From Gammaproteobacteria bacterium UBA2679 (GTDB taxonomy: Bacteria; Pseudomonadota; Gammaproteobacteria; Pseudomonadales; Oleiphilaceae), in NCBI GenBank assembly GCA_002354735.1, contig DEMD01000003.1, positions 124,001-188,000 of the forward strand: a stretch of DNA of 64,000 nucleotides. Reading direction: 5' to 3'. The notes beneath the pieces are model-generated. The model searched no databases. It was not told where the DNA came from and was given only the letters and a program-made list of their open reading frames with translations. Numbering within the stretch: the first letter of the stretch is position 1; each line of letters begins with the position of its first letter. This document shows positions 1 to 9,140 of this stretch, piece after piece. Both the position numbers and the translations under genes were made by a program.

Positions 1-3000
1 ACATCATTTCTCCACGATTGATCGGATCAGCCGCCGTTGCGTTTCCGGTGCCGTCATCGGCGTATTCGACAAAGTCCAGGAACCAGCCACGCTCATTCAC
101 CACCGGCGGATCGTAGGGCGGAGTGTCATCATAGGTCATCCACTCTACGGTTTCCCTCGTCAGCCGCTTGATCGTGTTATTAAGGGTCTTGAGTTCTCCG
201 TTGATATCCGAAACGTACTGCTGTTCCTCGAAAACCAGAAGCTTCTGCTGCTGTAGATCATCTCTGTCGAAGGTGCCGTTCACTTTGGTCTTGTCGAGCA
301 CTGACCGGTCCCACACTGAGTAGAAGCTGTTCACCTGACTTGGGTTGAGCTCACCATCATCCTCTTCGATGTATTTCCCCGTCCCAAAGGTGACGAGATA
401 GCTATCTCCGAATGGGTGCAGCGCAAGTTGCGGTCGAGTTGTGATTGACTGTCTTGCACCATCAGGCGCAACTGCTGTGAACAACGGCCTGCCTTCCGCG
501 ATTTTCCAGTTGGATACTGCAGTGCCATTCGTCCGAGCATGTGCAGTGGGAGTTCCCAGAATGGCCTCTTTTGTGGATATCGCTGTATTGATCAGATCGA
601 AGCGCCACAGTTTGCCGTGAAGATCTCCGGCGTACACGGAATCCACAATGAAGTCTCCATTGACATCAGCGAGCAATGGCTCCGCCATCCCGTTCGGGTC
701 GCCGGAACTGCCAACAGCGGTGTCGAAAACTTTGATTGTTTCTCCAGTCACAGCATTCAAAACCAGCACAGCAGAACGGCCATTGGCGCTGTTGTAGCCG
801 TTACCAATGATTACACCCCACTTGCCGTTGTGCAGGCGCCCAATCTGCGCCTTGCCGTGCACATGACCGAGGCTAGTGCGTACGGTGGATCTCAAGGCCA
901 TTGTTCCGCTGATTTCCCACATGAGCTTCACTTCGTCTGGGTCGGTGATGTCCAGAGCATAGACTGACCGCCCCCCTGCGCGAAGCGTACCCACGAGGAT
1001 AGTGCGCCACTTGGTGCTGCTGGATGGATCGTAGATGTCGAACGAATTGAGTTCGCCATCCACATAAGGCTCGTGCTTGTATCCAATAGCGGTCAGCTTG
1101 TTCAGCTTTGGAACAACCTCAGAAGGAATGAAGGCAAAAACTTCTCTCCCGGTATTGGCATCGAACGCGTGCAGCATGCCGTCGTTCGCCCCTACGTATA
1201 CCATCGGTCGACGTTCAGCCTGAACCTTCTTGAAAATTTCGTAACTATTAGGGTCGGTGAGCGCGAAGCCCTCAATCTTGTCCAGGTTCAGAGAAGATGG
1301 GGCACCGACGTAGAGTGGTGCTGAGTAAACAATATCTCCCAAGACCTTCCGGCTAGCGCCTTGTCCGCGTGAGCGAAAACGAGTTTCCTCCAAAGTGCTG
1401 TTGCCACGCAGCCACGCCACTCGATCCGCGCCAAGGGCGTCGGTTTCGCCAAGTGTATTGCGACTGAGTTGAGCCTTTTGCTCAGCCGTGAGATTTGCAT
1501 ACTCAAAGTCGACCAGTACGCCTGCTCCGTTGGCGATCTTGATGTTACGTGTATCTGAGGCTCTACTAGCTAACTGAGCACCTGCCGACCAGCTAGGCGT
1601 TTCAGCGACCTTCAACGTTTCACTGTCATCAGCTGTCAGTGCAAACGCTCTCAGATCGCCGCTCCAGTTTTCGGAGTTGAAGTTGGCGGCGTAGGCGAAG
1701 TCTGCGCCTTCGACGATGGCCGAGTCTGAAGCAGGTGCTGCTGCTGTAGCGGTACGATCTTGAATGCCCGCAAGGACGGCCCGAAATGCCTCGACCAGTG
1801 TATTTGGATCATCGGCGCTGAAGAATTTGCCGCGGCCATTGATGGCTGCGTGCCAGAGATCATACGGATTGTTGGAACTGTTGCTGATCGCACTTGGCCA
1901 GGTCTTTGTCCCATTCACGAGCGCTGAGTAGTCGCCGCCGAAGGTATCGCCATTGAAATCCGGGTCGTTCAACATGGCACCAAAGCCCAATCCGACAGTG
2001 AAGGTGGTCATGTGCTGCCAATGGGCGGGATCATTACGAGCATTCCAAAAGTTTTCTGCCGGAGTGCCGCTTTTTGCTGGCACAAAGGTAGGCACCTTGT
2101 CTGCCATACTAGGCTGTGCATCATTGAACCATTGCGAAAAGGCAATGTCAGCCAGGGTATTAGAGGCAGAGTCTTTGAAAGGACCTATCGGGGTGTAGTT
2201 TTGGGCGCCGAATTCTGAAGCCGGCGAAACGGGAGGCATAGTTTGAGCCGTATTGTCCACATTGCCATAGCTGGTACTGAGGCTCCCATTCCACAGGCCA
2301 TCGGTAAACAGCAGGTGGTACGAAGGCCGACACTCGATCAAAGGCTCTTCAATATTTCCAGGTTGGAAGGCGTAAGCGCTGTTTTTTCCGGTACGAGTGA
2401 GCTCTGCACCAGCTCTTACCATCGCTGATCGAAGCGGCGTCCCACCAGAGGCGGGCGCAATGCTCAACCAGTTGTAGAAGCCATCGCGGTGACTGCCAGT
2501 GAAAGGGCGCAGCCGACTATCGACATCTGTTCCAGTCCAACCTTCACAGTCATTGTTAAAGCCATTGCACTTATTGAGGGCCTGGAAGGCAAGCCGGGCT
2601 GTGTCACCAACCGCTTCGAATGCCAGGGAAGCCGCGCTCGCTGCCGCAAAGACACGTGTACGATAGAAGGAAAACCAGTTTGCGAAGTTCTGCTTGGACT
2701 CGGCTGCAGTCTTACCTGACTCGCTGCCGACTTTGACGTACCTATAGCATGCATTGTCGGAAGCAACTTTAGAAGAACATTTCGATGGATCGTAGCGATA
2801 ATAGTAAGCGGGCTGGCCTAGACCCACCGAGTTTGCCCGGACAACCCCCCCCGATCCAAAGTCCAAGAGCGGATGCAGCGCAATTTCGGTAGAAAGGCTA
2901 TAGGAGTGGGACCTGCCCGTACTGGTAGATGGTGTATAGACGAAGGTGGGAAAATAATCGTTTGATAGATCTGTTTTATCAGCGGTACCGTCCCCGTTGA

Positions 3001-3436
3001 CATCTGGCTTGAAGCCGTTGACATAGGCATTGGTAAACGTGGTCGAGTAGCTACTTCCATCAGCCTTCTTTGGTGGAACGTAATTTGTATCAGGATTGTA
3101 GTACTGCAAATTCCAGTCCGGTGACGCGAACTTCCTCTGGATGAAGACCCAGTTACCGTTCGAGCATCCATTGGGTCTGCATACATAGCCATAGCCGGCA
3201 TCGTAGCCTGAGACCCGATCATCTGGTGTATAGGCAAAGGCCATGGAGCCTGAATCGTCCAGCGTGACGAATATATTTGGCTCAACACTGTTCTTGACAA
3301 ACAGCGGCACCGTGGCCAAGTTCAATGGCGCCGCATAGGCCTGCACCGAGGGTCCCAGTAGCATTAAGGACACAAGCGAGTACGCGCTGGATTTGCGAGT
3401 GACTCTTGCGACAATCTTCAAGGTCTCATTCAACAT
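1..3436 (-). CDS. pilY1: PilY1-type type IV pilus tip/assembly protein (3' end beyond window)
   Basis: Partial gene; 1145 residues are visible and the C-terminus lies beyond the left edge. PilY1 is exported, associates with minor pilins at the pilus tip and supports pilus extension, adhesion and surface sensing. The start ATG follows a good GAGGTGA ribosome site. A signal peptide ends near residue 35. The early segment VEPNIFVTLDDSGSM carries a MIDAS-like D60-x-S62-x-S64 of a von Willebrand A domain. An EF-hand-like loop DVNGDGTAD (145-153) lies in the N-terminal half. The C-terminal half is the PilC/PilY1 beta-propeller, with YVGANDGMLHAFD around residue 752 and the calcium loop DVNGDFIVD at 924-932, which matches the site required for pilus function in Pseudomonas PilY1. 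It is the last visible gene of the fimT-pilVWX-pilY1 operon. The identification is firm. Confidence 0.93.
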   Translation of the reverse strand, partial: MLNETLKIVARVTRKSSAYSLVSLMLLGPSVQAYAAPLNLATVPLFVKNSVEPNIFVTLDDSGSMAFAYTPDDRVSGYDAGYGYVCRPNGCSNGNWVFIQRKFASPDWNLQYYNPDTNYVPPKKADGSSYSTTFTNAYVNGFKPDVNGDGTADKTDLSNDYFPTFVYTPSTSTGRSHSYSLSTEIALHPLLDFGSGGVVRANSVGLGQPAYYYRYDPSKCSSKVASDNACYRYVKVGSESGKTAAESKQNFANWFSFYRTRVFAAASAASLAFEAVGDTARLAFQALNKCNGFNNDCEGWTGTDVDSRLRPFTGSHRDGFYNWLSIAPASGGTPLRSAMVRAGAELTRTGKNSAYAFQPGNIEEPLIECRPSYHLLFTDGLWNGSLSTSYGNVDNTAQTMPPVSPASEFGAQNYTPIGPFKDSASNTLADIAFSQWFNDAQPSMADKVPTFVPAKSGTPAENFWNARNDPAHWQHMTTFTVGLGFGAMLNDPDFNGDTFGGDYSALVNGTKTWPSAISNSSNNPYDLWHAAINGRGKFFSADDPNTLVEAFRAVLAGIQDRTATAAAPASDSAIVEGADFAYAANFNSENWSGDLRAFALTADDSETLKVAETPSWSAGAQLASRASDTRNIKIANGAGVLVDFEYANLTAEQKAQLSRNTLGETDALGADRVAWLRGNSTLEETRFRSRGQGASRKVLGDIVYSAPLYVGAPSSLNLDKIEGFALTDPNSYEIFKKVQAERRPMVYVGANDGMLHAFDANTGREVFAFIPSEVVPKLNKLTAIGYKHEPYVDGELNSFDIYDPSSSTKWRTILVGTLRAGGRSVYALDITDPDEVKLMWEISGTMALRSTVRTSLGHVHGKAQIGRLHNGKWGVIIGNGYNSANGRSAVLVLNAVTGETIKVFDTAVGSSGDPNGMAEPLLADVNGDFIVDSVYAGDLHGKLWRFDLINTAISTKEAILGTPTAHARTNGTAVSNWKIAEGRPLFTAVAPDGARQSITTRPQLALHPFGDSYLVTFGTGKYIEEDDGELNPSQVNSFYSVWDRSVLDKTKVNGTFDRDDLQQQKLLVFEEQQYVSDINGELKTLNNTIKRLTRETVEWMTYDDTPPYDPPVVNERGWFLDFVEYADDGTGNATAADPINRGEMM

Positions 3437-3483
3437 ACATCACCTCACCCTGCCCCTGGCGCAGTGCCAGACGCTGTAGTAAA

Positions 3484-4128
3484 TCAAAGAATCTTTACGA
3501 AGCGGCTTTCGAGGGTAGAGGTCGTATCCTCTCGCCACCCTGTAGTTTCCGCGTTGTCCGAACGTAATCCAGCGGCTGTGCTGACGACGGAGTAGTAGTG
3601 CGGTCCAACACCAGCTGCGGCTGTCTGCGGATCCGTTACCGCGACGCCAAAGCTGAGGTCTGGACTGCCGAGATCGAAGCCGTCATACACGAGCATACCC
3701 CTGGGCTGCTGCGATACGCTTGCAAGCACGTGGGGATCGGTGTAGTCGTAGCGAATCGCCTGACTGGTCCACCAGGTCCAGTCATCGAGATTCGCATTCC
3801 AATCTTTCTCACCCTCCGCCCAGACAACAGGCTCGTTGCCACCACAGAGCGGAGGAGCTGCACAGTTGCCTGCCAGTTTGGCCGGCGGATTACCAACCTG
3901 AGCCCCCAGATAGCGCTCAAGCCGCCGGAGCATGGATTCGCCGGCCTCGACCGACACGCCCTTGTCTCGCATATTAAGCAACATGCGTTCTTCGAGCGTG
4001 GTTTCTTCCATGCCGAGTACGGCGATAACAGTCATCACTAGCAGCATGACAAGTGCAGCGATGAGTGCGACACCCCCCTGGCCCGCTCTGTATCCGTGCT
4101 TCATCCAATCGAGATCTCTATACAGCAT
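3484..4128 (-). CDS. pilX: minor pilin PilX
   Basis: 214-residue minor pilin that takes part in priming type IV pilus assembly in the inner membrane. The start is fixed by an AGGAGA site seven bases before the ATG and a nine-base gap after pilW. After a short positively charged leader, GQGGVALIAALVMLLVMTV gives the PilX N-terminal hydrophobic helix. The usual Glu5 of pilins is absent after the likely G/V processing point, as is normal in the PilX_N family. The following segment TTLEERMLLNMRDKG fits PilX proteins. The rest is a soluble periplasmic domain with two cysteines (around PPLCGG) and little recognisable similarity. Position between pilW and pilY1 supports the name. Confidence 0.88.
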   Translation of the reverse strand: MLYRDLDWMKHGYRAGQGGVALIAALVMLLVMTVIAVLGMEETTLEERMLLNMRDKGVSVEAGESMLRRLERYLGAQVGNPPAKLAGNCAAPPLCGGNEPVVWAEGEKDWNANLDDWTWWTSQAIRYDYTDPHVLASVSQQPRGMLVYDGFDLGSPDLSFGVAVTDPQTAAAGVGPHYYSVVSTAAGLRSDNAETTGWREDTTSTLESRFVKIL

Positions 4129-4137
4129 GTTCGTCTC

Positions 4138-4905
4138 CTACAGCACAATGTTCTTGAGCGCGATGGTCTGCGTGGCAACACGATAGATGCGACGATCAGT
4201 AGCCGTGGTATCATTAGCGGCATCCAATGGAAAACGGTAGACCTGCGGTGCGGTGTTGATGTTGCCAGGGGCTACAGCAAGAACGTCAAAGCGTAAACTG
4301 ACGATCTTAGTCCAGTCGCCGCTACCTGGTGCCGCGACGTACTTGTCGGCGACGCGGTCATTGTTGCTGTCGATCCCATAGCGAAGGGAAAAATCTTCGA
4401 TATCGCTTACAAGAGGGAAGGCTGTCCCGCCATCCCGGCCACATAAGAGTTCGTTGGTAGTGGCGTCGTAGTAAATCCGTTCGATCACTGGCTCAGCGTA
4501 TCCCGCAGCATTGGGGTTACCGGCATCACCAATGGCAGCGCCGGTACAGTCGACGTCATCAGCGACCACTTCCTGGTAGCGAATGCAGACACCGATACCC
4601 GTCTTGGAGGCGACGATGACCTGCCCCTCATCAAAGGTGGCACAATCCGCAGAACCACCCTTCTGTTTGAAAACAAACATTTTCAGAGACTGAGGCAACT
4701 GTCTGAAACCGGTCTTCTCGAAGGTATCCTTTAGAAAACTTATTGAAAAACGCGAATTTTCTAGCACCTGCGACTGCGCCTGCTGAAAAGTGTAGGTGTC
4801 TTTCTTGGCCAGCATTACTTGCACCACGCCTGTCAGCAGCAGTGAGCTGACGAGAATGGCGATCAATAATTCGACCAATGAAAGGCCGCTCTGTCTGAAG
4901 TTCAT
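4138..4905 (-). CDS. pilW: minor pilin PilW
   Basis: 255-residue type IV minor pilin, part of the pilus priming complex with PilV, PilX and PilY1. The N-terminus MNFRQSGLSLVELLIAIL is a class III prepilin signal: short basic leader, cleavage after Gly, Glu at mature position 5, then a hydrophobic helix of about 20 residues. The stretch YTFQQAQSQVLENSRFSI is typical of PilW. A strong AGGAG lies eight bases before the ATG, 11 bases after the pilV stop, so translation is probably coupled. The C-terminal domain contains several Cys residues that may form disulfides in the periplasm. Confidence 0.9.
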   Translation of the reverse strand: MNFRQSGLSLVELLIAILVSSLLLTGVVQVMLAKKDTYTFQQAQSQVLENSRFSISFLKDTFEKTGFRQLPQSLKMFVFKQKGGSADCATFDEGQVIVASKTGIGVCIRYQEVVADDVDCTGAAIGDAGNPNAAGYAEPVIERIYYDATTNELLCGRDGGTAFPLVSDIEDFSLRYGIDSNNDRVADKYVAAPGSGDWTKIVSLRFDVLAVAPGNINTAPQVYRFPLDAANDTTATDRRIYRVATQTIALKNIVL

Positions 4906-4916
4906 CGTCTCAGCTC

Positions 4917-5501
4917 CTAAGGCTCAAAACTGGTCATATAGGTCTGCACAGTCGCTGCAGGGTTTGCGTTCTGTCGATCCAGCAGCGTCGACTCGGACCA
5001 GCTGAAGGCAATCTTCACAGCGCTGCCCAGACCGTCACAAGCGGCCGTATCGGGTGATGCGTCGAGGCAGATGACGGCACTTGTTGTCAATTGATCATCG
5101 CTGATGGGCAACACCCGCTTTAGGCTTTCCGACCACTGGATGAGGTCATTGCTAGCCATCTCGACATCTGAGCAACCCGTGTTGGTGTAACAGTCAGCAA
5201 CCAGATCAGCGACATCTGGAAAGCCGTCACCAATAGCCTTGCCATAGTTGTCGAGATCTGGTTGACCCTGGTTGTCGAGGATAGCCTCACGATTGCCACG
5301 AATCCGTTCGATGAGATCGTCGGTCAGCATCATTGCGTGCGTATTGAAATTCGAATTCGTCGTCGACTGTAGGCTCACCATTTGCAGACTAGCTATCCCA
5401 AGTATGCCGACCGACAGCACCATCAGTGCGATCAGGACCTCAAGCAGGGTCATGCCTAACTGTCGACCGTAGCTGGAAAAGCCGGAATAGTGCTGGAACA
5501 T
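4917..5501 (-). CDS. pilV: minor pilin PilV
   Basis: Type IV minor pilin of about 194 residues. The prepilin peptidase site is QLG/MTLLEVLIALMVLSVG, with Gly at -1 and Glu at +5, followed by the conserved GILGIASLQ segment of PilV proteins. Two starts are possible. The ATG at 5501 has a GGAG ten bases upstream and gives a 16-residue leader. The ATG at 5537 overlaps the fimT stop as ATGA, which would couple translation but gives an unusually long 28-residue leader. I prefer 5501. The gene sits between fimT and pilW in the standard Pseudomonas order. Confidence 0.87.
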   Translation of the reverse strand: MFQHYSGFSSYGRQLGMTLLEVLIALMVLSVGILGIASLQMVSLQSTTNSNFNTHAMMLTDDLIERIRGNREAILDNQGQPDLDNYGKAIGDGFPDVADLVADCYTNTGCSDVEMASNDLIQWSESLKRVLPISDDQLTTSAVICLDASPDTAACDGLGSAVKIAFSWSESTLLDRQNANPAATVQTYMTSFEP

Positions 5502-5533
5502 CGGGAAGGTTCTCCTAAAGCTGTTAGCCTTGA

Positions 5534-6058
5534 TCATGGCGCGCAAGTCGTTGCTGGGCCGGTAGATGCTCGACCGGTTCGCGACAGGCTGACCATGCGG
5601 CCATGGTCCTTGCCGCGGTCGTCACAGATCGCGAAAGTCATCGCAGTGTTTTGGGCAAGCATGCCATTGGGACGGAAGGCGATATAAGTCGCAGCAGAAT
5701 TATCTGAACGTATCACCACACCACCATCGAAAGGATCGCGATCCCGAAGTAATTGATCGTTGGCTGCCGCATAGGCTGACTTGCCTGTGCGCTTGTTACT
5801 TGCGTCGCGGTACACCCTCCAGCCATCACTCCAGACTCGAGAGGCGCCCTTGCGCTGCATGTTCACTGCCCAATTTAGCCGGATGGCTTCGCTGCGCGCA
5901 TAGTTAAGCTGCGACACGAACGAGTTGGTTGCAGTGGTGATCCGGTTGTTCTTGATCATCGTCTGGAAAGACGGCACGGCGATGGTCATCAGAATGGCAG
6001 AGATACATAGAACGATCAGGAGCTCCAGCAGCGTGAAACCTCGTTGTCTCGACCTCAT
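5534..6058 (-). CDS. fimT: FimT/FimU-type minor pseudopilin
   Basis: 174-residue GspH/FimT-family minor pilin and first gene of the pilus operon. The N-terminus MRSRQRGFTLLELLIVLCIS has the prepilin cleavage site after Gly and Glu at mature position 5. The segment YARSEAIRLN is a signature of the GspH/FimT family. The frame opens at a TTG at 6073, but the ATG at 6058 is the better start because it gives a normal six-residue leader with GGGA nine bases upstream. FimU and FimT are hard to separate by sequence; the downstream pilVWX-pilY1 order corresponds to fimU of P. aeruginosa. Two AlgR-like boxes lie 70-100 bases upstream of the start. Confidence 0.85.
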   Translation of the reverse strand: MRSRQRGFTLLELLIVLCISAILMTIAVPSFQTMIKNNRITTATNSFVSQLNYARSEAIRLNWAVNMQRKGASRVWSDGWRVYRDASNKRTGKSAYAAANDQLLRDRDPFDGGVVIRSDNSAATYIAFRPNGMLAQNTAMTFAICDDRGKDHGRMVSLSRTGRASTGPATTCAP

Positions 6059-6127
6059 AGGATGTAATCCCAATATGTTTGTATATAGGGAAGCTTAGTC
6101 GTACGATCAGTTTCCAACCACAGGCAT

Positions 6128-6159
6128 CCGACGAACGGCAGGTTTAAGCCGACGAACGG
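6128..6159 (-). promoter_or_regulatory. two tandem AlgR-type binding sites upstream of the pilus operon
   Basis: The 11-mer CCGACGAACGG occurs at 6128-6138 and again at 6149-6159, exactly 21 bases apart (two helical turns, same DNA face). On the minus strand, the direction of the pilus operon, each reads CCGTTCGTCGG and contains the published AlgR consensus CCGTTCGTC. AlgR directly activates the fimU-pilVWXY1Y2E operon of Pseudomonas aeruginosa. A TATATA -10-like element lies nearer the gene at about 6082-6087 without a good -35, which suits an activated promoter. That AlgR binds here is inference; no algR gene is visible in the window. Confidence 0.75.
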
Positions 6160-6216
6160 TCGATAAGTGCGAAACAGGAGGGGACTTGACGACAGAACTG
6201 AGAAACAGTTTACAGG

Positions 6217-7770
6217 CTACGAGACTTGTTTGACCTGTGCCAGATCTGCCAGAAACGCTTCATAGGCGGACTGCTTCGCCTGCGCAGGTATTCGCAAGAG
6301 GTAAGAGGGATGGACGGTTGACAGCACCTGTCTACCACCATGACTGATCCAGCGCCCCCGAACATCCTGGAGACGGGTCTTACTACCTAGCACGCGTTGA
6401 GTGGCAGTTGCGCCGAGACAGAGAATGTACTCGGGATTAACCAGATCCACCTCAGCATCCAACCAGCCTGAACAAGCCGAAATCTCCCTTGCGGAGGGGC
6501 TGGCATGCAGACGGCGCTTGCCACTCGGCTTCCATTTGAAATGCTTTACGGTATTGGTCAGGTAACATTTATCAAGATCTAGCCCCACCTCTTCCAGCGC
6601 GCCTCTCAGGAGTTTTCCCGCGGGCCCTACAAAAGGCTCGCCCTGCAGATCCTCCATGTCACCTGGCTGTTCGCCTATGATCATCAGCTTCGCATTGCTG
6701 GCACCGCTACCGAAAACGGCCTGCGTTGCATTTTTATAGAGCGGGCAGGCACTGCAGCCTTGGGCCATATCACGCAACTGCTCAATCGAGCTGGCTTTCT
6801 GAATGGCTTCGGAATTATGAGTATCGATAATCTTCAGCGGCTCCCGCGCGGTCACTTTGTGCCTGAGCTGATCCTGTGTGGCTCTAATCGACGAAGATCG
6901 CTTGCGAAGCTCGTCCGAATCCAGCAAATCCGCACTCAACATGGCATCTACTGTTTCATCCGAGCCACTGACCAGCGAGGAAATCAACGCTGCTTCAGGC
7001 ATGTTTTTCCAATAATGCTTCGGCATCTCACTTTGCATCAGGGCTACATTGGTTCTGGCCGGATTGAAGGTCTTCGCGTAGTAGGTCAGCCACATGGCTT
7101 CAAAATCGTCCTCCGCGCGCGTCAGCGCATCTTTTACCGGGGGTTGCCCTTCGGCTGACTCAAACCGCACCCTCCCCTCATCGTGGTGAGCGATGCCGTC
7201 CGGCGTAAAAATGCTCCAGCGCATATTCGGAAAACGTCGAGCAAAGAATGGCGCGGTAAGTGGTAAAACCGGATGTAAAGGCTCAAACCAGGCAGTCCAG
7301 CGCGCATGGCCGAGCTGCGGATCCAGAGCGCCCTTACCATCCTCCGGGAGGCCGGGGAATTCAGCGAATTGAGGACCTTCAGGCGGATCAAGTCCAAGCG
7401 GTGTGAACCGCAGAAAGGCTTTCATTTTATGGGCGGCTCGGTGTACGACCTGAGCACGTCTTCGAAGATCATGGACATCAGGATCGATGGTGAACGCCAA
7501 CAAATCGCGCTCACCGTGCACAAGCCTCCACAGCACTCGATACAGGAGCGCCCAGTTATCAGTGGAGCGATGGCAGGCAACTTTCTCTGCCACACTCAAA
7601 AAGCTGGCCGGCACGGTTGCACGAGTTTCATTGGCTGGCGTTAAAGGCACGCTGTCCCAAAGCGATGGCTGGTGAGCATCTTCCCAATTCACAGCTTCCG
7701 GCGGCACCTGCGCGTTCAGTAATTCCCGAGAGCGATCCCGCCACTGTCTGAAAGTTGAAATGCCAGTCAT
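6217..7770 (-). CDS. UdgX-type uracil-DNA-binding protein fused to an N-terminal DUF4130-like domain
   Basis: 517-residue two-domain protein. Residues from about 1 to 260 match the DUF4130-like region that accompanies this radical SAM/UDG pair. Residues from about 325 form a family 4-type uracil-DNA glycosylase fold. Iron-sulfur ligands are C339, C342, C433 and C451. Motif GEQPGD (366-371) is the active-site loop, and STVHPSYL carries H487. The insertion KRRLH (418-422) places H422 where UdgX proteins have the histidine that becomes covalently linked to the abasic sugar, so a suicide uracil-binding activity is predicted rather than ordinary turnover. The gene follows the radical SAM gene by 46 bases and probably shares its LexA-controlled promoter. 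The domain assignment is firm; the covalent mechanism here is inferred. Confidence 0.88.
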   Translation of the reverse strand: MTGISTFRQWRDRSRELLNAQVPPEAVNWEDAHQPSLWDSVPLTPANETRATVPASFLSVAEKVACHRSTDNWALLYRVLWRLVHGERDLLAFTIDPDVHDLRRRAQVVHRAAHKMKAFLRFTPLGLDPPEGPQFAEFPGLPEDGKGALDPQLGHARWTAWFEPLHPVLPLTAPFFARRFPNMRWSIFTPDGIAHHDEGRVRFESAEGQPPVKDALTRAEDDFEAMWLTYYAKTFNPARTNVALMQSEMPKHYWKNMPEAALISSLVSGSDETVDAMLSADLLDSDELRKRSSSIRATQDQLRHKVTAREPLKIIDTHNSEAIQKASSIEQLRDMAQGCSACPLYKNATQAVFGSGASNAKLMIIGEQPGDMEDLQGEPFVGPAGKLLRGALEEVGLDLDKCYLTNTVKHFKWKPSGKRRLHASPSAREISACSGWLDAEVDLVNPEYILCLGATATQRVLGSKTRLQDVRGRWISHGGRQVLSTVHPSYLLRIPAQAKQSAYEAFLADLAQVKQVS

Positions 7771-7816
7771 GGATAAGCCTGTTTTGTGAAGACGCTAAGG
7801 CGAGAAAACTGAGAAA

Positions 7817-9121
7817 TCAGCCAAAAAGTGCTAATTGCTCGCCCACGCCATTCAAGCCTGGAAGTGTCATAGATGCTTGTTGAGCGGGCGGCAAGAACAG
7901 GGCCTTGAGTGTCAGCGAGTCAACAAGCGACGAGGTGGGCCAATAATCCTGAGCGATGATGAAAGGTTGCACCTTTTTAAGCGACACCCGCATCTTCGCC
8001 AGATCGTTCAGACGCAGTGCATGAAAACGACGGTTCGCCAGAATGCGGTCTACTGATCGAGAACCGATGCCAGGTATGCGTAACAGCCAATATCGTGAGG
8101 CACGATTGATATCTATGGGGAAGTGTTGCCGATTTCTCAGCGCCCATGACAGCTTCGGGTCAATATCCAGCTCCAACTCCCCCGACTCCGGAGGCACGAT
8201 TTCCTCAACCCGGAACTGGTAGAACCGCAGGAGCCAGTCGGCTTGATAAAGTCGGTTTTCCCGTACAAGTGGTGGCGGCTTGACAGGTAACTGTCGTGAA
8301 GCATGAGGAATCGGGCTGAAAGCGGAGTAGTACACGCGCTTCAAGCCATAGGAATGATAAAGATTTGAGCTGGTTGCAAGAATATCGCTGTCGTTGGAAG
8401 AATCAGCACCGATTATCATCTGCGTGCTCTGCCCTGCAGGAACGAAACGCTCAAGCTTCACTGTGCGAGAACCAGCGTGCTTCTGTTTCGCGATATTTTC
8501 TTCCTTGGTGACATCGCGCTTGAGCCGAACCTTCGCCATGGCAGAACGAATCTGGTGCAGGTCTTTCTCAGGCGCGAATTGCTGCAGCGAATCTTGCTTG
8601 GGTAGTTCAATATTGATACTGAGACGATCAGCGTATTTACCTGCTTCGTCTATCAGATGCTGGGACGCCTCCGGGATGGATTTGAGGTGGATATAGCCGT
8701 GAAAGCCTTCTTCCTCACGCAGCTTTTTCGCCACCTGGAGCATTTGTTCCATCGTGTAGTCAGCAGACTGGATGATGCCGGAACTGAGAAACAGGCCCTC
8801 GATGTAATTGCGCTTGTAGAATGAAACGGTAAGCTGAACCACCTCATCGACGGTAAAGCGGGCTCGAGCGACATTGCTTGAGCTACGATTCACACAATAA
8901 CTGCATTCATAGATGCAGAAATTCGTAAGCAGGATCTTTAGCAGCGATATACAGCGTCCATCGGGCGTATAGCTATGACAAATGCCCATACCTTCGGTGG
9001 AGCCGAAACCTTTGCCCTTACCTGCAGCTTTCTTGCCTGCCCCGCTACTTGAACAGGAAACGTCATATTTAGCTGCATCGGCTAATATCGCCAGCTTTTG
9101 AATCAGCTCCATTTCCAGCAC
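7817..9121 (-). CDS. putative DNA repair/modification radical SAM protein paired with UDG
   Basis: 434-residue radical SAM protein of the family routinely encoded beside the DUF4130-UDG fusion. The cluster-binding motif CIYECSYC gives C69, C73 and C76 in the unusual Cx3Cx2C form. C23, C48 and C57 precede it in a conserved N-terminal region. Near the C-terminus, INRASRYWLLRIPGIGSRSV is a helix-hairpin-helix DNA-binding motif. The reaction is unknown; a role in DNA lesion processing is inferred from the helix-hairpin-helix, the UDG partner and the LexA box 20 bases upstream. The given start is GTG; an ATG three codons later (9112) is equally possible because neither has a strong ribosome site. 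Confidence 0.87.
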   Translation of the reverse strand: MLEMELIQKLAILADAAKYDVSCSSSGAGKKAAGKGKGFGSTEGMGICHSYTPDGRCISLLKILLTNFCIYECSYCVNRSSSNVARARFTVDEVVQLTVSFYKRNYIEGLFLSSGIIQSADYTMEQMLQVAKKLREEEGFHGYIHLKSIPEASQHLIDEAGKYADRLSINIELPKQDSLQQFAPEKDLHQIRSAMAKVRLKRDVTKEENIAKQKHAGSRTVKLERFVPAGQSTQMIIGADSSNDSDILATSSNLYHSYGLKRVYYSAFSPIPHASRQLPVKPPPLVRENRLYQADWLLRFYQFRVEEIVPPESGELELDIDPKLSWALRNRQHFPIDINRASRYWLLRIPGIGSRSVDRILANRRFHALRLNDLAKMRVSLKKVQPFIIAQDYWPTSSLVDSLTLKALFLPPAQQASMTLPGLNGVGEQLALFG

Positions 9122-9140
9122 CCACTATCACCGCACACTA

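Noticed and set aside
539..967. Plus-strand open frame within the first 1 kb
   Set aside because: It is antisense to the long minus-strand pilY1 frame, which reads without interruption to the window edge.
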